Assembly: GCA_963682175.1 (NCBI GenBank) | Contig: OY821791.1 | Coordinates: 21,170,542 to 21,234,541, forward strand | Source: Triglochin maritima | Taxonomy: Eukaryota > Streptophyta > Magnoliopsida > Alismatales > Juncaginaceae | Length of the DNA stretch: 64,000 bases | Direction: 5' to 3' | In this document: piece after piece, positions 42,781 to 54,372 of the stretch | Layout: each line of letters starts with the position of its first letter | Numbering within the stretch: position 1 is the stretch's first letter | Translations under genes and position numbers: made by a program | The notes under the pieces: model-generated | The model's input: the letters and a program-made list of their open reading frames with translations, nothing else | Databases searched by the model: none | What the model was told of the DNA's origin: nothing

Positions 42781-44256
42781 TCAGTGCACCTGAAAAGGGA
42801 ACATGACACCACGCGGGGCCAGAATATTCATGCGTGAGCCCCCTTCACAAAGAGCACAAGAAGAAATGAGAGGTTCATGAATTGGACGCAAAAGCGTCTC
42901 ACACAAAGGATCAAACTGAAAGAACTTGAACCTCTCGAGAGTTTGGGAAATAGGGAGCAACGGAAGAAGAGTTTCTTCCGTTGCGGTACTGAAGTTATGA
43001 TCGTCAATCCAAACTCTCCAACCAACTGGCTGGTGCGTCGGAGCGAGGTCAGGAGCCTCGTTAGGCAAGTCCGACTCACCGGGTAAACATAAAATGGGTC
43101 TCATACCCAAGGTATCCTCCAAGGAACTCCTAATACCCTCATGAGCACTGTAGTCGTTTGATGTTCCATCATTTCCAAGATGATCAGGAACGATAGTGAG
43201 AGGCAAACTCTCATCAGGTTGTTTGAAATTGAGGGTGCTAGGGAGCTCTTGCTCCACCGGAAGTGAGTCCTTAAGAGGCACAACATGAAGATCATATGGC
43301 TCAAGGGCCACGAGGCACGAAGATAAGGCACAATCCTGGGCCGACTCATGATGAAATTGGTCAATGTGTATCGAATCCTCCACTAAGTGATCGTGACTTG
43401 AAACCCCAAGTCCTTCAGACTGACTAGGAGTTTGGCTTTGACAGATTGTGCTTTGAATTTGTGGATGTGGTGGTGGTTCGATATCAAAAGGTGGATCCTC
43501 ATGTTGACACGAAAAGTTACTCTCCTTACGTTCACCTAATTGTTGTATCATTTGACTCAAATGCGATGTTATATTTTGTACGGATCGTTGAGTGGATTCC
43601 ATGTACGTAAGGAAAGTTTGTTCCAAGGAATTAGGTACGTGGTCAGCTATGAGGTCCAAGTTTGAGCTTGTGAAATTATGGGATTGGGTGTTGATGGGCT
43701 GAGAATAATGATTTGACGTGGGGAGTTGGTAGAATTCTGGGTATTCGGGAGGAGGATACTGAGGTGAAAATGAAGTATAAGAATTTGGATAGGAATTGTT
43801 TCTCCACGAATCCATCACTCTCGGGTTGTACGCGGATGCGTAATAGTCATTTTGAGCGTTTTGGGAAAAAGTATGCTCATACTCAGGCTCTGGGGGAACA
43901 TAAGGGCATTCCCCGATAACATGACCACTCAACCCACAACAGTCGCATGGTATGGCTACTGGAGCCACCGGTGCACTCATGTTGTCTGTCCTACTCATGA
44001 AAGAGGCAAAAGCTTGTTGTAAATTCTCAGTTTGTTGACCAGCATATGATCCGACATAACTAGATTGTGGTCTAGCAGTCGGTTCCTCTCTCATGTTACC
44101 CCAATATGAAGATTGCTCAGTCATACAATTAGGATTGTCCCACCCATATGGGGTGTTGGTCTGAGCCACCCCATGTTGCATGGTTTTAGAATACCAGGAA
44201 GCATTGTCCTGGTCCCAACAATGATATGAATGGTTGCTCATGTAACCATCCATCAC
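42781..44256 (-). CDS. 491-aa zinc-knuckle protein of element C, no capsid domain
   Basis: The start at 44256 gives MMDGYMSNHS. A CCHC knuckle lies at C104, C107, H112, C117 (CDCCGLSGHVIGEC). It is followed by NDYYASAYNPRV and, near residues 205-250, a stretch (LEQTFLTYMESTQRSVQNI... GERKESNF) resembling the region after the knuckle in Athila gag (compare NDPYASTYNPGW and GEREKGQF in B). The capsid half is absent, and the C-terminal 240 residues, acidic and Pro/Ser/Leu-rich, match nothing I recognise. No protease motif. The intact frame may reflect youth or selection. Confidence 0.75.
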   Translation of the reverse strand: MMDGYMSNHSYHCWDQDNASWYSKTMQHGVAQTNTPYGWDNPNCMTEQSSYWGNMREEPTARPQSSYVGSYAGQQTENLQQAFASFMSRTDNMSAPVAPVAIPCDCCGLSGHVIGECPYVPPEPEYEHTFSQNAQNDYYASAYNPRVMDSWRNNSYPNSYTSFSPQYPPPEYPEFYQLPTSNHYSQPINTQSHNFTSSNLDLIADHVPNSLEQTFLTYMESTQRSVQNITSHLSQMIQQLGERKESNFSCQHEDPPFDIEPPPHPQIQSTICQSQTPSQSEGLGVSSHDHLVEDSIHIDQFHHESAQDCALSSCLVALEPYDLHVVPLKDSLPVEQELPSTLNFKQPDESLPLTIVPDHLGNDGTSNDYSAHEGIRSSLEDTLGMRPILCLPGESDLPNEAPDLAPTHQPVGWRVWIDDHNFSTATEETLLPLLPISQTLERFKFFQFDPLCETLLRPIHEPLISSCALCEGGSRMNILAPRGVMFPFQVH

Positions 44257-45508
44257 AACACTCTTGAGTCAAGTACTCTTACCCTTATGAGGCTAAGCAA
44301 GCACAAGTTCTCGACTCGACCCTAAAATGCTAATAGAGAATGTAAAGGGGAGGAGACTAGAACGTATAAGTAGGTGAGAAGAAGATGACTCAGAAGAGAA
44401 GGGAAACTTAACTCTAAAGATAGAAAAGAGGGTCGGTCAGAGGTTTCCTAAGAGAGCACGGTTCAAACAATCCTAGACCTAGTGTCGCTTAGATCTAGAC
44501 GACTCCTAACTGGTTGAGTCGAATTGATTTGCTTGATTCACCTCCCTCACCAATCAAACCAAGTTGGCCAGTTAGTGTATAGCTAGTGGGGGCGCTTCCG
44601 ACAGAGTCGGTGCCAATTAGACAACCACGTCGCTTGGAAGACTTTCGTCAACACAAAAACACTTTCTAGACACCAATTGAATTCAATTAGCTTCAGGTCA
44701 TAGCAAGTCAAATCACTCTCCTCCTTAATTGAGTCCGAGTCCTTAGGGGTCAATGTCTAATTGATTTTAAATTTAGGCTTAGGTGACACTTAGGATTGTG
44801 GTTTGTGGGCCACGGAAAGGTGATGAAATCCCCACCGTATCTTTTCCTACGGAGTCGCCCCTAACGTAGTTTAACTTAGATCTAGCAAAGATAGTCAAAC
44901 AATGGTCTTTTTAATGGGGGCAATTGCAAGGTTGTATGCAACTAAATTATATGCTTAATGCAATCGATAAAAACTGCGATACGTACCTTGCCTCCAGCAC
45001 TCTTCAACAAAAATAATTTGCAATAATTTAGCAAGAGTAATGCAAACCAAACATTATATGATGCATGCACTAAGGTCTTTCTAATCTTGCCAATTTTAGG
45101 TCAGAGTTGAATTATTGCCAATTATGGAATTTAAACCCTAACACGTGCAATTCTACGAAAGGAAACTTTTCAACAATTCGGATTTTACAAGAAAGGCAAG
45201 AAAAGTTACCTCCGCAATGCTCAGTCGGGTTCGCCGCCCGCTCTTGGAGATTCCAGTAGCTCAATGCGACCACCCAGAAATGTAGACGACCCCAGAGAAA
45301 AATGAAGACCAGAGCCCTAGCTTGTGCGGCGATTCCGCCGCAAGTCCTCTTGAAGATGCGGCGATTCCGCCGCCCAAGTGTCTCAGAACGCTCCCGGATT
45401 TCGCCGCGCGCTCTGTTGTCTCCTGCTACACAAACTAAAATACTTAGATCGCGCACAGGGTAGACAGGATAAAATCGAAAACACAAAAACACAAAATCTG
45501 CGTCGCCT
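44257..45508 (-). other. Leader of element C
   Basis: Related to B's leader. It holds a GCGGCG palindrome pair at 45323-45373 close to the primer site. No gene is seen. Confidence 0.6.
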
Positions 45509-45530
45509 CCCCGGCAACGGCGCCAAAAAC
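45509..45530 (-). other. tRNA-Asp-type primer-binding site of element C
   Basis: The minus strand reads TGGCGCCGTTGCCGGGGAGG just inside the LTR at 45532. Confidence 0.88.
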
Positions 45531-45531
45531 T

Positions 45532-46705
45532 TGATGTGAATTAAGTTTATACCGCAAGTGCACGGCGTCTATGAAGACGTGGCAAGTACGGGTCGAACAC
45601 AAGGAGGGAGAGATTTCATAGTTGATGTTGTTTTCGATTAAGAGGAAGAAGGAAGAAGAAATAAGTTGGGTTTTTGGTATTTTTGATTTAATTAACTAAA
45701 CTACGAAACAAAAGCAATTAAAATTAAAACAAGAACAAAGAAGAGAATTCCGTCGGGTGGAGGTCTAGACTTAGGTTTAGATTGGAGAATGGAGAAACTT
45801 GAAATAAATCATGTTAGTTATGAAGCATTACAAGATAAATGATTTAACATAAACTCAAGTAATCAAAATATACTAATCACGAACTTAAAACAATAACATG
45901 CATTCATCTTCTCTACCCCTAATTCCATCACCTCCACCCTTTGGAAAGAGTTAGAAACTCATGGAGGGAGGAAGAAGAAGGGATCCTAGAGACATTAAAA
46001 TAAAATAAAAACAAAACAAAATAAAACAGAATTTTATTACTAATGATCCAAGACCAAAGGTTCAAAGATGTGTTACATTCGTCCTACAGGGCTATTTATA
46101 GCCGATACAGGGGATACCAATACATAAAAGGATAGTACACGCGTCAACCCAACACTGGACAAAATTGGAGCACACAGATCCTCACTGGTGCGGCGAAATC
46201 GCCGCACAATGCATGGGAGATGCGGCGGAATCGCCGCCCAAGTCAAGGATTTCGCGCCCGGATTTCTGTGGTGCGTTTATGGCATGATTTGATCTTTATT
46301 TGCGCGTCTGGATGATTCTTTCCATTGTCTTGAACTCCGGATTATTCCTTCCATTGTTGGGGATTTATTTTTGACTTTTCTTTTGACTTTTCCAACAAAA
46401 TAACTTGATCCTTTTCTTTTGCAATCAGGTCCTTGGCATTTTGCAATTAAGCCCTTGACCTTTTTGTGATTAGCTCCTTGAATGCTTTTATGCTTGGATG
46501 CATTTCCAATTGAAACCCGATAAACTTGAATTCGGTCTTTATGATAGAAATGAATCTTTTGCACACGTTTAAGCTCGGAATGTGGGTAATTTGCATTCAG
46601 GTCCCTGTATTCTGTAAATACGACTAAACACATACCTTAGTAGCATTTATTGATATAAAAGTAATCTAAATGAAAGACATATGATGCAATGTATGCAATG
46701 CATCA
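45532..46705 (-). repeat. Athila-like 5' LTR of C (1174 bp)
   Basis: Starts TGATGTGAATTAAG and ends GCAATGCATCA on the plus strand. The TATA box is at 46092-46100 (minus), with palindromes at 46188-46207 and 46221-46236. It is followed by CTTTC. Confidence 0.93.
46188..46236. repeat. Paired GCGGCG...CGCCGC palindromes, LTR of C
   Basis: The same two palindromes and spacing as in B's LTR. Confidence 0.75.
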
Positions 46706-46710
46706 CTTTC

Positions 46711-47631
46711 CTAAGTGGCTCAGCCAGAAACATACATACAGCCACATGACATATCGACCGAAACACCACCATGCAATCATATGCATATCAATGAATTCAA
46801 TATCGATAATCAGCATGCATGCAACTACGAATATCAAGAGAGACACACACGATATGAAACTGGAGAATAATGAATCAGTACTTGCCTCAAAATCTCTATC
46901 TTTTTCTTCTCTATCTTCTTCTCAACTCGCGTCATCTTCACAAAGAAAATCCAACCAACTTCTTTCTTCTCCTCACGTTTCCTTCTTCTCTGATTTCTCC
47001 TCTTCACATGATTCTGATTTCCACCAATAGAACTCATGTTCTCACCATTGATAAGCCATCCAATCCACCACCTCTCAACTCTTTCCCCCACCACACATGT
47101 GGAAGGCTTGGGGAAAAATTGCATTCACACCCCAACATCAACTAAAACCATAAAATCATCCAAACACTTGATTTAATTTCTTAATCCATTAATTTTGTTT
47201 GGGTTCTAACAATCCAGCCTCCTTAAAGAAATTTCGTCCTCGAAATTTGAATTTAATATCATATCATTAGAAATTCACATATCCATATTAAAATAAACAC
47301 TCACACAACTAAAACAGTTTGATCCAAATCCAATCATTTCAAGATTAATTCCCAAATTTAAATTCATTTTGCTCCAAATCAAAACATAATTTTCAATCCA
47401 AATTTCATTAATTATAAAATTCATCTTCAACTATTTATTCATAATTTGGATAGCAAATATAACCAAGTCGAAATTCACATTTTGAACCCAAGTCCAAATA
47501 ATTCTAAATTCATATTCAAATCAATAGTCGATACTTCTAACTCCAAATTCTCATATTCTAATCCAGTCATAATTTTCTACTTCAAATCCAATTCTGACTA
47601 ATTCCGAGAATCGTATTGCCCTGATACCATT
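46711..47631 (-). repeat. Mini-element unit 0: right part of LTR 0 (to 47221) and internal domain
   Basis: LTR 0 is split by element C and lacks about 140 bp at its left end. The internal domain 47222-47631 has a primer site with one mismatch (GCCCTGATACCA on the plus strand). Confidence 0.85.
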
Positions 47632-48978
47632 TGTAACGCCCCGAGCCCAGACCGGTGCTTACCCGCTCGAACCTGGTGCGTTAAGATACGATCCACGATC
47701 CTGACCGCTGCGCACTCTGATATTTAAATCCATCTGATAGGCCCATAATAATCTGAAAAAAATAATTAACAAATTGTGAGCTCGACAGCCCGTCAGTACC
47801 AACCGTTAATCAATCATAATCATAATCGTGTCGAAAATAATACGGAATATGACATTCAGCCAATAAGCATAATCAGGAGACATGCGTCACAAATAATATG
47901 CATGCATAATAATATGGAACCCCCATTCGGATTCGACCACATCCTGTGCTTCTGAAATCTATCAATCAGTCAGACGCACACCTGGTAGCTCCACACTAAC
48001 GACATGTAGCCCTTTGCTCTCTCGGGTGGCTCCACGCGGCCCGCTAGGTGACTCTTTCCTAAGTTGCTCAGCCAGAAACATACATACAGTCACATGACAT
48101 ATCGACCGATACACCACCATGCAATCATATGCATATCAATGAATTCAATATCGATAGTCAACATGCATGCAACTACAAATATCAAGAGAGACAGACACGA
48201 TATGAAACTGGAGAATAACGAATCAGTACTTGCCTCAAAATCTCTATCTTTTTCTTCTTTATCTTCTTCTCAAATCGCTTCATCTTCACAAAGAAAATCC
48301 AACCAACTTCTTTCTTCTCCTCACGTTTCCTTCTTCTCTGATTTCTCCTCTTCACATGATTCTGATTTCCACCAACAGAACTCATTTTCTCACCTTTTAT
48401 AAGCCATCAAATCTACCACCTCTCAACTCTTTCCCCCACCACACACGTTGAATATGTGGGGAAAATTGCATTCACACCCCAACTTCACCTAAAACCATAA
48501 AATCATCCAGACACTTGATTTCATTTCTTAATCCATTAATTTGGTTTGGGTTCTAACAATCCACCATCCTTAAAGAAATTTCGTCCTCGAAATTTGAATT
48601 TAATATCATATCATTAGAAATTCACATATCCATATTAAAATAAACACTCACACAACTAAAACATTTTGATCCAAATCCAATCATGTCAAGATTAATTCCC
48701 AAATTTAAATTCATTTTGCTCCAAATCAAAACATAATTTTCAATCCAAATTTCATTAATTCTAAAATTCATCTTCAACTATTTATTCATAATTTGGAAAG
48801 CAAATCCAACCAAGTCGAAATTCACATTTTGAACCCATGTCCAAATAATTCTAAATTCATATTCAAATCAATAGTCGATACTTCTAAATCCAAATTCTCA
48901 TATTCTAATCCAGTCATAATTTTCTATTTCAAATCCAATTTCGACTAATTCCGAGAATCGTATTGCTCTGATACCATG
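47632..48978 (-). repeat. Mini-element unit 1: LTR 47632-48558, internal 48559-48978
   Basis: Intact LTR ends. TATA box TTATAAAAGG on the minus strand at 48394-48403. A 67-codon minus-strand frame (48182-48385) begins only about 10 bp after the TATA box, upstream of any plausible transcription start. Confidence 0.88.
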
Positions 48979-50332
48979 TGTAACGCCCAGAGCCCAGACA
49001 GGTGCTTACCCGCCCGAACCCGGTGCATTAAGATATGATCCACGATCCTGACCACTGCGCACTCAGATATTTAAATCCATCTGATAGGCCCACAATAATC
49101 TGAAAATTATAATCAACAAATTGTGAGCTCGACAGCCCACAAGTACCAACCGTCAATCAATCATAATCATAATCATAATCGTGTGGAAAATAATACGGAA
49201 TATGACATTCAGCCAATAAGCACAATCAAGAGACATGCATCACAAATAATATGCATGCATAACAATCTGGAACCCCCATTCGGATTCGACCACATGCTGT
49301 GCTTCTGAAATCTATCAATCAGTTAGACGCACACCTGATAGATCCACACTAACGACATGTAGCCCTTTCCTCTCTCGGGTGGCTTCACGCGGCCCGCTAG
49401 GTGGCTCTTTCCTAAGTGGCTCAGCCAGAAACATACATACAGCCACATGACATATCCAACCGAAACACCACCATGCAATCATATGCATATCAATGAATTC
49501 AATATCGATAATCAGCATGCATGCAACTACGAATATCAAGGGAGACACACATGATATGAAACTGGAGAATAACGAATCAGTACTTCCCTCAAAATCTCTA
49601 TCTTTTTCTTCTCTATCTTCTTCTCAACTCGTTTCATCTTCACAAAGAAAATCCAACCAACTTCTTTCTTCTCCTAACGTTTCCTTGTTCTCTAATTTCT
49701 CCTTTTCACATGATTCTGATTTCCACCAACAGAACTCATTTTCTCACCTTTTATAAGCCATCCAATCCACCGCCTCTCAACTCTTTCCCCCACCAGACAC
49801 GTGGAAAGTTTGGTGAAGAATTGCATTCACACCCCAACTTCACCTAAAACCATAAAATCATCCATACACTTGATTTAATTTCTTAATCCATTAATTTTGT
49901 TTGGTTCTAACAATCCACCCTCTTTAAAGAAATTTCATCCTCGAAATTTGAATTTAATATCATATCATTAGAAATTCACATATCCATATTAAAATAAACA
50001 CTCACACAACTAAAACAGTTTGATCCAAATCCAATCATGTCAAGATTAATTCCCAAATTTAAATTCATTTTGGTCCAAATCAAAACATAATTTTCAATCC
50101 AAATTTCATTAATTCTAAAATTCATCTTCAATTATTTATTCATAATTTGGATAGCAAATCCAACCAAGTCGAAATTCACCATTTGAACCCAAGTCCAAAT
50201 AATTCTAAATTCATATTCAAATCAATAGTCGAAACTTCTAAATCCAAATTCTCACATTCTAATACAGTCATAATTTTCTATTTCAAATCCAATTCCGACT
50301 AATTCCGAGAATCGTATTGCTATGATACCATT
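48979..50332 (-). repeat. Mini-element unit 2: LTR 48979-49922, internal 49923-50332
   Basis: Longest LTR (944 bp), with an extra ATAATC repeat near 49164-49175. The spacer between primer site and LTR reads TG instead of TT. Confidence 0.88.
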
Positions 50333-51677
50333 TGTAACGCCCCGAGCCCAGATAGGTGCTTACCGGCCTGAACCCGGTGCGTTAAGATACGTTCCACGAT
50401 CCTGAACGCAGCGCACTCTGATATTTAAATCCATCGATACACCCATAATAATCTGAAAAATATAATCAACAAATTGTGAGCTTGACAGCCCGCAAGTACC
50501 ACCATCAATCAATAAGAAACGGAATTGTATGGAAAATAATACGGAATATGACATTCAGCCAATAAGCACAATCAAGAGACATGCATCACAAATAATATGC
50601 ATGCATAACAATCTGGAACCCCCATTCGGATTCGACCACATCCTGTGCATCTTAAATCTATCAATCAGTCAGACGCACACCTGGTAGCTCCACACTAACG
50701 ACATGTAGCCATTTCCTCTCTCGGGTGGCTCCACCCTGTCCGCTAGGTCGCTCTTTCCTATGTGGCTCTGCCAGAAACATACATACAGACACTGGACATA
50801 TCGACCGAAACACCACCATGCAATCCTATGCATTTCAATGAATTCAATATCGATAATCAGCATGCATGCAACTACGAATATCAAGAGAGACAGACGTGAT
50901 ATGAAACTGGAGAATAACGAATCAGTACATGCCTCAAAATCTCTATCTTTTTCTTTTCCATCTTCTTCTCAACTCGCTTCATCTTCACAAAGAAAATCCA
51001 ACCAACTTCTTTCTTCTCCTCACCTTTCCTTCTTCTCTGATTTCTCCTCTTCACATGATTCTGATTTCCACCAACAGAACTCATTTTCTCACCTTTTATA
51101 AGCCATCAAATCTACCACCTCTCAACTCTTTCCCCCACCACACACGTTGAATGCTTGGGGAAAATTGCATTCACACCCCAACTTCACCAAAAACCACAAA
51201 ATCATCCAGACACTTGATTTCATTTCTTAATCCATTAATTTGGTTTGGGTTCTAACAATCCACCATCCTTAAAGAAATTTCGTGCTCGAAATTTGAATTT
51301 AATATCATATCATTAGAAATTCACATATCCATATTAAAATAAACACTCACACAACTAAAACAGTTTGATCCAAATCCAATCATGTCATGAATAATTCCCA
51401 AATTTAAATTCATTTTGCTCCAAATCAAAACATAATTTTCATTCCAAATTTCATTAATTCTAAAATTCATCTTCAACTATTTATTCATAATTTGGATAGC
51501 AAATCAAACCAAGTCGAAATTCACAATTTGACCCCAAGTCCAAATAATTCTAAATTCATATTCAAATCAATAGTCGATACTTCTAAATCCAAATTCTCAC
51601 TTTCTAATACAGTCATAATTTTCTATTTCAAATCCAATTCCGACTAATTCCGAGAATCGTATTGCTATGATACCATT
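50333..51677 (-). repeat. Mini-element unit 3: LTR 50333-51257, internal 51258-51677
   Basis: The CATAATCATAATC block is replaced by AATAAGAAACGG near 50512. Ends intact. Confidence 0.88.
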
Positions 51678-53021
51678 TCTAACGCCCCGAGCCCAGACAG
51701 GTGCTTACCGGCCTGAACCCGGTGCGTTAAGATACGATCCACGATCCTGACTGCTGCGCACTCTGATATTTAAATCCATCTGACAAGCCCATAATAATCT
51801 GAAAAATATAATCAACAAATTGTGAGCTTGGCAGCCCGCAAGGACCACCATCAGTCAATCAGAATCGGAATCGTATGGAAAATAATACGGAATATGACAT
51901 TCAGCCAATAAGCACAATCAAGAGACATGCATCACAAATAATATGCATGCATAACAATCTGGAACCCCCATTCGGATTCGACCACATCCTGTGCATCTGA
52001 AATCTATCAATCAGTCAGACGCACACCTGGTAGCTCCACACTAACGACATGTAGCCATTTCCTCTCTCGGGTGGCTCCACGCTGTCCGCTAGGTAGCTCT
52101 TTCCTAAGTGGCTCTGCCAGAAACATACATACAGACACTGGACATATCGACCGAAACACCACCATGCAATCCTATGCATTTCAATGAATTCAATATCGAT
52201 AATCAGCATGCATGGAACTACGAATATCAAGAGAGACAGACGTAATATGAAACTGGAGAATAACGAATCAGTACATGCCTCAAAATCTCTATCCTTTTCT
52301 TTTCTATCTTCTTCTCAACTCGCTTCATCTTCACAAAGAAAATCCAACCAACTTCTTTCTTCTCCTCACGTTTCCTTCTTCTCTGATTTCTCCTCTTCAC
52401 ATGATTCTGATTTCCACCAACAGAACTCATTTTCTCACCTTTTATAAGCCATCAAATCTACCGCCTCTCAACTCTTTCCCCCACCACACACGTTGAATGC
52501 TTGGGGAAAATTGCATTCACACCCCAACTTTACCTAAAACACAAAATCATCCAGACACTTGATTTAATTTCTTAATCCATTAATTTGGTTTGGGTTCTAA
52601 CAATCCACCATCCTTAAAGAAATTTCGTCCTCAAAATTTGAATTTAGTATCATATCATTAGAATTTCACATATCCATATTAAAATAAACACTCACACAAC
52701 TAAAACAGTTTGATCCAAATCAATTCATGTCAAGATTAATTCCCAAATTTAAATTCATTTTGCTCCAAATCAAAACATAATTTTCAAATCAAATTTCATT
52801 AATTTTAAAATTCATCTTCAACTATTTATTCATAATTTGGATAGCAAATCAAACCAAGTCGAAATTCACATTTGAACCCAAGTCCATATAATTCTAAATT
52901 CATATTCAAATCAATAGTCGATACTTCTAAATCCAAATTCTCATATTCTAATCCAGTCATAATTTTCTATTTCAAATCCAATTCCGACTAATTCCGAGAA
53001 TCATATTACTCTGATACCATT
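51678..53021 (-). repeat. Mini-element unit 4: LTR 51678-52602, internal 52603-53021
   Basis: The LTR begins TCTAACG instead of TGTAACG, so the terminal dinucleotide is mutated. It shares derived changes with unit 5, such as CATGGAACTACG and GACGTAATATG. Confidence 0.88.
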
Positions 53022-54372
53022 TGTAACGCCCCGAGTCCAGACATGTGCTTACCGGCCTGAACCCGGTGCGTTAAGATACGATCCACGATCCTGACCGCTG
53101 TGCACTCTGATATTTAAATCCATCTGATAGGCCCATAATAATCTGAAAATTATATTCAACAAATTGTGAGCTCGACAGCTCGCAAGTACCAACCGTCAAT
53201 CAATCATAATCATTATCATAATCGTGTGGAAAATAATACGGAATATGACATTCAGCCAATAAGCACAATCAAGAGACATGCATCACAAATAATATGCATG
53301 CATAACAATCTGGAACCCCCATTCGGATTCGACCACATCCTGTGCATCTGAAATCTATCAATCAGTCAGACGCACACCTGGTAGCTCCACACTAACGACA
53401 TGTAGCCATTTCCTCTCTCGGGTGGCTCCACGCTGTCCGCTAGGTAGCTCTTTCCTAAGTGGCTCTGCCAGAAACATACATACAGACACTGGACATATCG
53501 ACCGAAACACCACCATGCAATCCTATGCATTTCAATGAATTCAATATCGATAATCAGCATGCATGGAACTACGAATATCAAGAGAGACAGACGTAATATG
53601 AAACTGGAGAATAACGAATCAGTACATGCCTCAAAATCTCTATCCTTTTCTTTTCTATCTTCTTCTCAACTCGCTTCATCTTCACAAAGAAAATCCAACC
53701 AACTTCTTTCTTCTCCTCACGTTTCCTTCTTCTCTGATTTCTCCTCTTCACATGATTCTGATTTCCACCAACAGATCTCATTTTCTCACCTTTTATAAGC
53801 CATCAAATCTACCGCCTCTCAACTCTTTCCCCCACCACACACGTTGAATGCTTGGGGAAAATTGCATTCACACCCCAACTTCACCTAAAACACAAAATCA
53901 TCCAGACACTTGATTTAATTTCTTAATCCATTAATTTGGTTTGGGTTCTAACAATCCACCATCCTTAAAGAAATTTCATCCTCAAAATTTGAATTTAGTA
54001 TCATATCATTAGAATTTCACATATCCATATTAAAATAAACACTCACACAACTAAAACAGTTTGATCCAAATCAATTCATGTCAAGATTAATTCCCAAATT
54101 TAAATTCATTTTGCTCCAAATCAAAACATAATTTTCAAATCAAATTTCATTAATTTTAAAATTCATCTTCAACTATTTATTCATAATTTGGATAGCAAAT
54201 CAAACCAAGTCGAAATTCACATTTGAACCCAAGTCCATATAATTCTAAATTCATATTCAAATCAATAGTCGATACTTCTAAATCCAAATTCTCATATTCT
54301 AATCCAGTCATAATTTTCTATTTCAAATCCAATTCCGACTAATTCCGAGAATCATATTACTCTGATACCATT
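53022..54372 (-). repeat. Mini-element unit 5: LTR 53022-53953, internal 53954-54372
   Basis: Nearly identical to unit 4 over most of its length, pointing to a recent unit duplication by unequal exchange. Confidence 0.88.

Larger units (their letters stand above)
40923..46705 (-). mobile_element. Athila-like non-autonomous LTR retrotransposon C
   Basis: Two LTRs (40923-41474, internally deleted, and 45532-46705), CTTTC target duplication, tRNA-Asp-type primer site, polypurine tract, and one long open frame (42781-44256) unlike B's gag. It has no RT or integrase. Removing it restores a 1.35-kb repeat unit of the flanking tandem array. Leader and 3' region are related to B, but more diverged than the surrounding duplicated DNA. 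Confidence 0.9.

Noticed and set aside
46834..47124. 96-aa minus-strand frame in mini-LTR 0
   Set aside because: A longer version of the 67-aa frame, made open by local substitutions; no independent support.
48182..48385. 67-aa basic minus-strand frame repeated in most mini-LTR units
   Set aside because: It starts about 10 bp after the TATA box, upstream of any likely transcript start, and its Arg/Lys/Glu content follows from a purine-rich strand. Several units have it broken, so selection is not indicated.
48064..48402. Plus-strand Ser-rich frames repeated in each mini-LTR
   Set aside because: Antisense to the LTR and within a TCTTCT-rich segment; frame length varies between units.
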